Below are positions 55,056-64,000 of a stretch of DNA of 64,000 nt, in pieces; positions within the stretch are counted from its first letter, which is position 1; each line of letters begins with the position of its first letter. The stretch lies in the NCBI RefSeq assembly GCF_018687715.1, contig NC_056758.1:17461001-17525000 (forward strand), written 5' to 3'. Under the pieces are notes generated by a model that searched no databases, was not told the DNA's origin, and saw only the letters and a program-made list of their open reading frames with translations. A program made the position numbers and the translations under genes. Origin of the DNA: Carya illinoinensis. Its lineage: Eukaryota > Streptophyta > Magnoliopsida > Fagales > Juglandaceae.

Positions 55056-58000
55056 ATGGCCAATTCTAGTTCTTCTACCACTATGTTTTCCTTTCCCAAC
55101 ATCACACAATTAGTTTCCATCAAACTGGATGGCTCAAATTACTTGTTGTTATTACTATCACAGTTCCTTCCAGTTCTAAGGGGTCATGATTCTTGGGTAT
55201 TGTTGATGGCATTGAGCCATGCCCTCCACGACACCTACCTGATTCCCAAACTCTAAATCCAGATTAGGTCATCTGGAACAAGGAAGATCAATACCTATTA
55301 AGCTAGATTAATGCCATCCTAACTAAAGCTGTCCTTTCAACTATATATGGTCTCAACACTTCCCACAAGTGTGGCAGTAATTAGTTGCCAAAGTCTCATC
55401 ATAATCTCATTCAAGAGTTGCATACCTCAAAAGGCAATTACAAAATCTTGACAAGACTACAAGTCTTGCCAAGAATTTATATCCTTAGCCAAAGCACTGG
55501 CAAATCAATTAGCAATAGTAGGGAAACCAGCTGACGATGAGGACCTCATCTCATATGTCACTAGTGGACTTAGCCCCTCATGTACCTCATTTGTGACTTC
55601 TTTTACTTTTGCTACTCAAAATATCCCTATGACATTTGAAGACTTCCAAGCAAAATTGTTAAACCATGAAATGCTACTGGCTGCACAGACACCCTCTACT
55701 GAAGCTATGAGTTTTTCCCTTTACTCTCAACAGCATAACAATCAACCTCCCCATTCCAAATCCAAATACTTTGGACCATCTCACAAATATCAACAATAGA
55801 AGAACAAAAAGCAACCTAGTCCACATGGGAACTTCAAGTCCACCAACTTTTCTTTCACATCTAAACAAGTTTTATGTCAAATCTATGGGCGACCAAATCA
55901 CCAAGCTTTTAGATTGTTTTCATAGAATGGACCATGCTTACCTATGTCGTCACCCTCCTAAGAAACTAGCTACAATAGTTGCAACCAAAAATTCAAATCT
56001 TGATGACCAAGCATGGTATGTTGATAGCAGGGCAAACATACATATCACAGCCAATTTGGATAATCTCTCAAATCAACAACCATATCAAGGTGTTGAGTCA
56101 GTTGCAGTTGGTAATGGTACCTCTCTACCTATTCAACATTGTGGTTCTAGTATACTTTCCACTCCAACTTCATAGACACAGTGAGGATGGATTGTATCCC
56201 ATCCGACTGTAAAGGGCATTCATAAAAAATAACACAAGGTTTACTTGCATGATGGGAGTTAAAACATCAAAGTTCTGTGGCATCACAGACTTGGACACTC
56301 ATCCCAATAACTAAACATGTTCTTAAGCATTTTCAACTTCTAGTGTCCCAACAGAATGTATCTTCCTTTGTTTGTGAACCTTTTCAGCTAGCAAAAATAA
56401 AACAATTGCCTTTCAGTAAATCTTCAAGAGTAAGTTTCAATCCTTTAGAAGTCATCCATTCTGATGTATGGACATCTCCTATTCAATCTGTTGGTGGTTG
56501 TAATGACTATATTATTTTTATTGATGACTTTTCCAAGTATACATGGTTGGTTCCAATGACTCAAAAATCTGAAATTTTCTCATGTTTTGTCAAGTTTAAG
56601 TGCTTTGTTGAAAATCAATTCAACACCACTATCAAATCCTTTCAAACTGATGGAGGTGGTGAGTTCACCTCACATAAGTTCAAGCACTTCTTAGACAAGT
56701 ATGGAATCCTTTATCGAATTTCTTGTCCTCATACACCTCAACAAAATGCAGTTGCTAGAAGGAAACACAGGCATATTATTGAAATTGGGCTAGCTCTCTT
56801 AGCACATTTAGGTCTTGCACAAAAATATTGGGTTGATGCATTATTGATAGCAGTTTTCCTCGTAAACAGATTGCCTACTCCTCTTCTCAACCTTGAATCA
56901 TCCTGCACCACTCTTTTTCATAAACCATAGACTATAAACAAGTTAAGGTCTTTGGTTGCTGCTGCTACCCTCTACTCAAGCCATACAATCCCCACAAACT
57001 CAACTTCCACAGTAAAAAATGCATTTTCCTGGGCTACAGTTTGAATCATAGAGTCTATAGGTGTCTTGAACCACAAAGCACGAGGGTATACATCTCAAGT
57101 CATGTTATTTTTTATGAATGCACTTTCTCAACCAGTGATTAGGTACAAGCTTCAATTCCTCCAACTTATAATTCTCCTATTATATTATCAGCACCAGCAC
57201 TATCATAATTCTCCTATTATATTATCAGCACCAGCACTATCATTTTTATTTATCTCAACAATTTCAAGCACCACCTATTTCTCTTCAATAATACTATCCC
57301 CTCCTCCTCTTGACACACATGACAATGCCTCAACTCATTCTCATCAACCATTAATAACAATTGCTCCTTCTCTATCTCATCACCCGATGACCACTAGATC
57401 TCGAGTTGGTATTTCTTGTCCAAAATAGTAGGTAGTCAAAATAGTACCCTGACTACCAACTATTTTATAGCACCAAGCACCCTTTTGTTTCTCTCAATAC
57501 CTCTCCTTTATCTATTAAACCTAACATATTTTCTCAAGTTGCCAAATCTACTGAATGGACAGTTGCCATGGCATTAGAATTTGAAGCCTTGCAAGCTAAT
57601 GAAACATGGGAACTTTGTCCCAGCAGGCCTTCACATAATAATTTCAACAAGAATGGATTTACAAGTTGAAACTTAAAGCAAATGGTACCATAGATAGATA
57701 CAATGCTAGATTAGTGGCAATAGGGTTTGAGCAACAAATGGGCATTGATTTTACTCAGACTTTTAGTGTTGTGGTGAAGCCAACAATAATAAAAATTGTA
57801 CTTGCCTTAGCAATTTCTTACAATTGGCCACTCCATCAACTAGATGTATCAAATGCATTTTTACATGGCCACTGGAATGAAGAAGTGTTTATGGAACAGC
57901 CTACTGGATTCATAAATAAATCTTATTCTCATCATGTATGTCGACTCAAGAAGGCCATCTATAGCCTTAAACAAGCTCCTTAAGCTTAATTCATAAGACT

Positions 58001-58990
58001 GTCCCAAGCTTTCTCAATCTTAGTTTTGAGGAATCTCAAGTTGATTACTCTCTGTTCACATATTACACTAACTCCAAAGTGTTTTTGTATTGGTTTATGT
58101 GGATGATTTTAAAAGCACAGGCTCTAGTGCTCCATTTATTCAAACACTAATCACTCAGCTAACTAGAGATTTTGCAATGAAAAATCTAGGCACTTTACAT
58201 TACTTCTTGGGAATTCAAGTTCACAGAGACTCAAAAGGTCTTCATCTCAATCAATCAAAATACACAGCTGATCTACTTCATCAAGCTAAGATGCTAGGGC
58301 AGAACCATACTCTAATCCACTAGCCTTAGGTTGCAAATTGTCAAAATACAGTGGAAAGGCTCTCAAAGATGGTACTAACTACAGACAACTGGTTGGAGCA
58401 CTAGATATTGTATCATTACTGGACATGACATAACTTTCCGAGTAAATCAACTCGTCAGTTCATGCATTCTCCAACAATTGAACATTTCACAGCACTCAAA
58501 AGAGTATTGAGATATTTGAATGCTACACCTCACTATGGACTTTAGTACACACCAAGCTCACTTCACCTCAATGCATATTATGATTCAGATTAGGCAGGGA
58601 TGACAGAAGATCCACAACAAGTTTTACTGTGTACTTGAGTTCCTCATTGATCTCTTAGAGTGCAAAGAAACAGGTATTAGTATATGAATCTAGCACTGAA
58701 GCAGAGTACAGATCAAAGGCATTAGCAATTGCTTAAATGTTTTGGATTCGTATGCTTCTCAAGGACCTCCATGTTCCTCTTCTTTCCACTCCAGTGCTGT
58801 GGTATGACAATTTGGGTGCATTTGCTCTAGCTTCAAATCCAATTTTTCATTCTAGGACTAAGTATATAGAAATTCATTATCACTTCATAAAGGATAAGAT
58901 TTAAAACAAGGATATTGCAGCCAAGCATATTTCTATTATAGACTAAGTTGCTGACATTTTTACAAAAGGTCTCACTACAACTAGATTTTC
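55056..58990 (+). pseudogene. Ty1/copia gag-pol polyprotein of element F, interrupted
   Basis: From the ATG at 55056: gag start (ITQLVSIKLDGSNYLLL), gag body in broken frames, protease (WYVDSRANIHITANL), and a pre-integrase WHHRLGHS-type piece. Integrase core follows at 56390-56930 (IHSDVWTSPIQSVGGCNDYI, KSFQTDGGGEFTSHKFKHFL, HTPQQNAVARRKHRHIIEIG), then RT at 57660-57985 (ARLVAIGFEQQMGIDFTQTF, LDVSNAFLHGHWNEEVFMEQ), YVDD at 58096 (LVYVDDFKSTGS, with frame change), and RNase H to about 58990. Key lesions: protease DSGA reads DSRA (56029), and the integrase catalytic Glu (usual NGVAERKHR) reads NAVARRKHR (codon 56757). A 37-bp duplication lies at 57168-57241. Many stops are present. Confidence 0.92.
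57168..57241. repeat. Perfect 37-bp tandem duplication in element F
   Basis: 57168-57204 and 57205-57241 are identical, beginning ATAATTCTCCTATTATATTA. The duplication adds 37 bp, so it shifts the frame of the polyprotein linker between integrase and RT. Confidence 0.96.
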
Positions 58991-59566
58991 ATTGTTATGT
59001 GACAAGCTAATAATTCAAGATTCACCCATTAGCTTGTAGGGGGCAGTTAAGGAAAGAAATTAAAATGACAATGACAATACTGTAGATCAAACTCATCATT
59101 CAAGTCTCCAGAAATTAGCACACCATATCAGCATGTTGATCCACCATATCAGCATGTTGATCTCTTGTAACGGATAGTATTTTAATGTCTTGATTTTTTA
59201 CCTTGTATAGATTAAGTTTCTTTGTATAGCGATCTACAGCTTCAATATATATACTCTTGTACAGAGCATGAAAAGATATATAAAAATTTCTTTCTCAGTT
59301 CTAACAGTGCCTTCAATATTGTTATAATTATATATCTTTATTCTTAGTAAAGATATTGTGCTGGCTCCCAAGAATCTTTAACAAAACATCATTGCTGCGA
59401 TTATTTTTATCCTAATATATGTTGCCGTTTGATTTCACACATGCATCATCATGTGTTGCTATAAATATTAGACTGCACCAAATCGGCTAACTGGCTTTTA
59501 AGAAATTTTTATAGAAGCCGTACTTTTCCCTTTGCCAGTGTCATGCGTTGCTCTCCGGCCCACAAA

Positions 59567-61909
59567 TTACAGTCCCAGAAGCACACAGTAGAGTATTGTT
59601 ATTGGCAACGCAATCACCATTCCAACGGTAACCCTGACAAATATGCGACGTGTACGAGCATTAACAAAATAATTATTCAACAGTTTTGGTGATTTTAGAA
59701 TACTAAGGAAGAGAGGGGAAACATGAGTACGTAACACAAACTTACGAAGTGCTAAGTATTTCTGCATGGACATTATACTCCCTCGCAAACACGAAGCAAA
59801 CGATTCCTTGGGGAAGCGCCGCCTGCAGTTAAGGCAAGAACATATATAAGATCAAACTAATTAAAGCATATAATCGGTGGAAAACCATACAGATGTTTGC
59901 ATTAATCAAGTTAAAATGCAAACACCTGAACAATTGCGACATGCAAAAGAACCCCACGAAGACCAATGGCTACAGAGGTTAAGGCAATCACTGCTGGGCC
60001 AACCAGGAACCGAACTGCCATTGAAAACGCCGCTGCAGATTTCCCACACGAAATGATATTTGGCTGTGAAGCCATGAATAAACCTGTTCAATCAAGTAAC
60101 AGGGTATCCATAAAGTTGGTTGGATCAAAGTTTAAGGCTGTTGAGTACCAGAGCTTAATTGATAACTTATATAGTCAGTTTGAGAGAGATACCTAGACTA
60201 AACATGGCCATTCCAAGGCCAGTGTCAGATATTATTGATATGCATCCATTAACGATAGGCGGCATTTTGACTAGCCACCTAATAGAAATCATGATAAAAA
60301 CAACAATAATAGTTTTGTTAAAGATTCTTGTGAGTTTCAACATTAGTATAAAAAGCCCAATGATAATTATAACAATGATTATATAGTGTGAAATTAGACA
60401 CTTAATTATTTAGAGAATAATAAGAATATTGGATTACCTAAAAGATATGAGAGACCAGACAATGCCTAGAAAACTCGAGTATGTGTTGGGGTTCCTTGTG
60501 AGCTTCCTCCAAACCATGGTGACTACGAGCTTTATCATGACAATTGGTGGAAGCTTTTGTGGCTTTTTTGTCCCATCTTGTTCATCCATACCTTTATCAG
60601 CATTTAGTATTCAGAATTTTTAGTCACTAATAACGAAGATTTCCTTAGCAAGGCAATAATTGAGCAAATTGGCAGTAGACACGAACAATTTCACTGATTT
60701 AAAGTAAAGGCTCGATCTAAGCCGGATCGAAGGTAATAAACATAATTTGACATAATTGATACTTCAATTAATTTCGAAAATTAAATGACGGCTTCAGTTT
60801 CCATGCAAACCAATTATATTACTAGTATACAAATATGGTTTAATGGTCTGTTGGATTTTCAACAAACCTGTTGAAGATGCATTCTGGAGAATAGCAGCCT
60901 CGGAAACATCAAGAAGGACCCCCATGTCATTTGAGGTGGCAGCACCGCAGTTAACAGGAGACGATGCTGTTGAGCTCCAAGCAAACATGTGAGGTTGATC
61001 CTTATGAAACATCACACCCTCCTTCCTTGATATCTTCCCAGATTTCAGGATCTCATGATCTTCAAAATTCAAAGAAGTTCTTGGCGTCGTGCCTTTCGAA
61101 GATTTCAAGGAAAAAGTATCATCAAGAACTCCAACTTGGGGGCAATTTGCATGTCCACGAGGCCGGGAAAGATCTAGTTGGTTGAAGCTTAGAGCCCTTG
61201 TTTCAAGTTCTCGGAAAGATTGTACAGAATATATCTCTACACCAGTTAGGTTAGAGGCTCGTGGAGTCACAGAAGATGCGTATGATTTCCTCACCACCAC
61301 ATGGAGCTTTCCATCATCACGGATCTCGGCATCAGCCTGTAATGGTTCTCGACCATCTAATGAAACAACATCGGTATCAACACGGAATGAAGCAATGGAC
61401 CCTGCAGTGTCTGGAAACAGCTCTGTTATGAGAATTCTTGCTCCTCTGTATTCAAACAAAAGAAGCAGCAGATTATTCCACACCACACTCTGAAATACCA
61501 CAACTTGAACCATCAGAGAAGCTGAAAAATCTCCATACATGGCCCTCAGGAGAGGGATGCCCATGATTAGAGTGTTTGGGAGAGTAGAAAGTGAAAAGAG
61601 AGTAATCATCCAATCAAAGCTGCTTTTCTTACTGATGGTTAACCAAAGAAAGAGAACTCCTAGCATGACTAATTTTTGGAGAGAATCAGCCGCAATAAAC
61701 TTATAGTTCATGTTGTATGGGTTATTGTGGGAAAGGAGTTCGAAACAAAGAAATGGGATTGCAAATACAGCAACAAAACGGTTGATGCCGGAGCATTGCT
61801 CCGGTGTGAAAATTTTCCACCACCGTACAGAGGCATAAGCTAAAATCATAGCGACATACAAGGGCACAAGTGCCGAGAAAACATCATAAACATCCTTGCC
61901 GGTGATCAT
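59567..61909 (-). CDS. PIN2-like: PIN-type auxin efflux carrier, PIN2-like, six exons, 527 aa
   Basis: Exons (minus): 61909-60868, 60591-60438, 60278-60193, 60083-59926, 59822-59746, 59633-59567; all introns are GT-AG and phases agree. PINs export auxin across the plasma membrane. The start is the ATG at 61909 ([10 protein letters not shown]), matching the canonical PIN N-terminus; an upstream in-frame ATG (62026) adds unrelated residues. N-terminal helices span residues 7-155 ([37 protein letters not shown]). The loop spans about 160-365, with ETAGS-like [27 protein letters not shown] and [18 protein letters not shown]-terminal helices follow ([36 protein letters not shown]). The loop is shorter than in typical PIN2 (about 650 aa proteins). 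Odd residues: GIVCFVFA for [17 protein letters not shown] for GLFMALQPK, and a lost second TPR site. The frame is intact. Confidence 0.9.
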
Positions 61910-62608
61910 GGGTGACAGATAGATCTGTAGGTATTGACAAAAGAGACTGTCCAAGTGCTTCCTTCTGTCTCTATGTGCGTGTAATCTACAACTGGGAGAG
62001 AAGAACACATCAGAGGTAAGAGCCAAGAGGAGAATCGCTTTAAGTGCTGTCTTCTCAAAAGGAGGGGCGGGGTGACGAGTGCAATGATTTCATTGTCTGC
62101 TGACAATTGGGCTTATTTCATTCATCACCAGCAAGCAAGAACTTCACAAGCAGCCAACTCATGTGATTTGATGCATGCGCATGCACGGGCAGAGAAATTG
62201 GTAAATTTATGCATGTCTTTGAGGTCGTCCCATTTATTCACTCTTCTTTCTTAGATTTTGTAATGATTTAATAAATGGTCAAAACAATCTTATGATATTA
62301 AAATGGAATAAATAATCTGTTTTAAGAATTTTAATTAAATAAACTATACTAAATTCACATTAGCTAAAGCATTCAAAATTTATGAACTAGAAAAAGGGGC
62401 ACACTTCATTATATCTTATGTGTATGCATTTGTTGAAAGTAAATTTTTAAAGATTTTAATTATTATAACTTATTGAAGTTTGGTAAATTTATATAATTCT
62501 CTAGTGAAACTAATTATTTAAAAGTAAAATTTCCAAAAAGAAGAATGATAACTTAGTAGATAATTTTGATATAAAAGTATTTCTTTTTATTTCGTCTTAT
62601 CCATGTTC
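61910..62608 (-). promoter_or_regulatory. 5' UTR and promoter region of the PIN gene
   Basis: Sequence upstream (rightward) of the ATG at 61909. The first 120 bp contain a pyrimidine-rich leader on the minus strand (TTCTTCTCTCCCAG). A GCATGCGCATGCA word at about 62174-62186 is an RY-like motif. No clear TATA box could be chosen. The more distal part is AT-rich. Confidence 0.4.
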
Positions 62609-62879
62609 TATTGAAGATAATATCAAATTAAAAATTTGATTTGTTACATATTATCAAATCATCTTATTTAATTTTCATAATTATCAAATCAAGATATTTG
62701 ATTTTTTGAAGGTCTTATTTACCTCTAATTTCATTTCTATGTGTTTTTCGGCCTATAAATAGGGAACAATATTTTTGTATTTTCACACACTTGAGAATAG
62801 CAAAGCTATAACCCTCAAAATATTTCTACCTACTTCTCTCTTCTCCATCTTCTTTTCTATTATATTTTATTTTCTATCA
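62609..62879 (+). mobile_element. Candidate solo copia LTR
   Basis: Begins TATTGAAGATAATATCAAAT and ends TTTTCTATCA, with TGTTC before and TGTTA after it (four of five bases match as a target-site duplication). A CTATAAATAGG TATA-like box at about 62754 and AATTTGAT/ATCAAATC inverted words fit a copia LTR with its own promoter. No internal sequence follows. Confidence 0.5.
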
Positions 62880-63179
62880 TGTTATCGAAACTCTTGGCTA
62901 ATCCTAGACTCGATCTTCTGAATTATTTCTTTTAAAGGTCTTCCACTACCTTTATCTCTAACAAAACTTTTATCATTGTTTACAAGATTTTCTTCCCAAC
63001 TGCATGCATTTAGAGTATTTTTATTAGCTGTTTTTTATTGGGTTTTGTCTACTGTGAGTATTGTTCGAAACCGAAAACTCATGTTTAGTTTTTTGATTTT
63101 GATCCTATACTTTACCAAGATTATATGTACCCCATTATCGAGTCGATCTTTTGGCCTATTGTTAGCCCTTTGTTGGTTT
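62880..63179. other. Intergenic, nothing recognised
   Basis: AT-rich. The ORF at 62976-63203 is hydrophobic low-complexity sequence and crosses into the CACTA element. Confidence 0.4.
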
Positions 63180-63347
63180 CACTACAACAAATATGCTTTT
63201 TAGTGATGGTTTAGAAATCGTGACGATATCCAAACCGTCACTAAAATGCATTTTCTGTGACAGTTTGTGGGAACTGTCACTAAATATTGGGCAAGAATTC
63301 TTTCAACATTCAAACGTTTCAATTATTTTGTTCGCACGTCACCTTAG

Positions 63348-63490
63348 CGTTCGAACGTTATGTCTACTTAAGTGCGAACGTAAAAACGTTTAACGCCAAC
63401 GTTCGAACGTTATGTCTACTTATGTGCGAACATAAAAATTATTAGCACCAAAGTTTGAACATTAAAGTTGTAAAGTTCGAACATTATATG
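63348..63490. repeat. Subterminal repeats of the CACTA element
   Basis: Two 13-bp CGTTCGAACGTTA palindromic boxes 52 bp apart, each followed by TGTCTACTTA(A/T)GTGCGAAC, plus degenerate GTTTGAACATT and GTTCGAACATT copies. Arrays like this are the usual transposase-binding sites near CACTA ends. Confidence 0.75.
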
Positions 63491-63688
63491 TTAATTTGCA
63501 GAAATTGACCATAATATATATTTGTTTAATATTAAGGTTGCATAAGCTAATATTAACGAAAATTGAGAATAGAAATTAAACTACAATACATACATTAAAT
63601 AATATTGTCCATTACATATGTCGAAAATAAAAAATAAAATATGATTAATTTTTACAAATGACATTCAGAACTTCTGGTTTACAAATGA

Positions 63689-63999
63689 TCAAAACTCCTC
63701 AATCAATGTCTCAACCTTATTGTTTACCACATCTACATGATGTGCAAGATGTGCAACAACTTGATCTATATTTACAATCTGTCTATCGATCTGTCAGTCT
63801 ATATGCACATTCATATCTATCATCACTGCATCAATCCAAGCAAATCGCACATCCCTGCAGATGCAATCGTCAGCTACTGACTACTACTCGCAAACGGGGG
63901 TGCAATTACAGCCCCAGACTCGGTCGGAGGAACAAGATCTGATATAGGATCAGACTGATGCCAAGCAGAGCCTCTCCCATGTCCAATGCTCCGATGGTG
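63689..63999 (-). pseudogene. C-terminal exons of a CACTA-borne protein (partial)
   Basis: Minus strand: at 63999-63874 is an open frame reading HHRSIGHGRGSAWHQSDPIS, then DLVPPTESGAVIAPPFASSS. At about 63804-63689 is a coiled-coil-like end (IVNIDQVVAHLAHHVDVVN, NKVETLIEEF, stop). The two pieces could be exons or a decayed single exon; the gene enters from outside the window and ends about 510 bp from the element terminus. This resembles the accessory or transposase-associated protein of plant En/Spm elements. The plus-strand ORF 63658-63942 is its shadow. Confidence 0.5.
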
Positions 64000-64000
64000 T

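Larger units (their letters stand above)
54764..59306 (+). mobile_element. Ty1/copia element F, complete but inactive
   Basis: LTRs are 54764-55020 and 59045-59306. A perfect target-site duplication GTGCC lies at 54759-54763 and 59307-59311. The LTR starts read TATTAAGGAAAG and AGTTAAGGAAAG, each one base away from the expected TGTTAAGG. The interior carries gag, protease, integrase, RT and RNase H in copia order. A CACCATATCAGCATGTTGAT unit is duplicated only in the 3' LTR. The polypurine tract TAGGGGG precedes the 3' LTR. Confidence 0.95.
63180..64000. mobile_element. End of a CACTA (En/Spm) transposon, continuing beyond the window
   Basis: Begins CACTACAACAAATATGC, the CACTA terminus. It continues with TTTTTAGTGATGGTTT and AACCGTCACTAAAA, a TIR-proximal hairpin, and another CTGTCACTAAAT copy. 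Subterminal repeats with a GTTCGAACGTT core follow at 63348-63360 and 63400-63412, 52 bp apart, each followed by ATGTCTACTTA, with weaker copies to 63490. Minus-strand coding remnants lie further in. The other end is outside the window. Confidence 0.8.

Noticed and set aside
61910..62026. Longer N-terminus (39 residues) for the PIN protein
   Set aside because: PIN proteins begin at MITGKD-type sequence; the extension is unrelated translated leader.
63658..63942. 94-aa plus-strand ORF
   Set aside because: The opposite strand carries the coherent coiled-coil and serine-rich coding remnants of the CACTA protein.

Overview
This is a plant nuclear window. It has two intron-containing genes with canonical GT-AG splice sites, L1-type LINEs, Ty3/gypsy and Ty1/copia retrotransposons, MITEs, a CACTA element end and a nuclear insertion of plastid DNA. 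The protein sequences and repeat content fit a woody eudicot. A Fagales-like genome is my guess, not something the sequence proves.

Layout. (1) 1417-38281 (+): a SEIPIN-like gene of only two coding exons (1417-1980 and 37586-38281, predicted 419 aa), split by a 35,605-bp phase-0 intron. (2) The intron is a nest of transposable elements: a 776-bp MITE (2290-3065); the 3' part of a degenerate Ty3/gypsy element (3402-5950, minus); a large Tat/Ogre-like Ty3/gypsy element (about 7212-20050, minus) that has lost its RT catalytic region, has an antisense ORF and 3' tandem repeats, and carries a nested 3.65-kb LTR element inside gag (15158-18804); then a pair of LTRs in opposite orientation (22612-26130 minus, 33474-36600 plus). 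The left LTR of that pair hosts a palindromic double-LTR insertion with a perfect target-site duplication (22762-23563). The right arm hosts a gag-only LTR element with a perfect target-site duplication (26517-33419). (3) 38850-44241 (-): an old L1-type LINE with a piece of plastid rpoA inside ORF1. (4) About 44360-45783: an LTR-like segment with 31-bp repeats. (5) 47333-53109 (+): a second LINE. (6) 54443-54613: a small MITE. (7) 54764-59306 (+): a Ty1/copia element with mutated protease and integrase active sites. (8) 59567-61909 (-): a six-exon PIN auxin-efflux carrier (527 aa), closest to PIN2 in N-terminal half and loop, with a short loop and unusual substitutions. (9) 62609-62879: candidate solo copia LTR. 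(10) 63180 to the window end: one end of a CACTA transposon.

Only the SEIPIN-like and PIN-like genes look intact. They have unrelated jobs (ER lipid-droplet biogenesis; auxin transport) and nothing suggests joint function. The most unusual structure is the palindromic LTR unit at 22762-23563, which looks like one integration event using two U5 ends. No new gene system was found; the novelty lies in how the repeats are organised.
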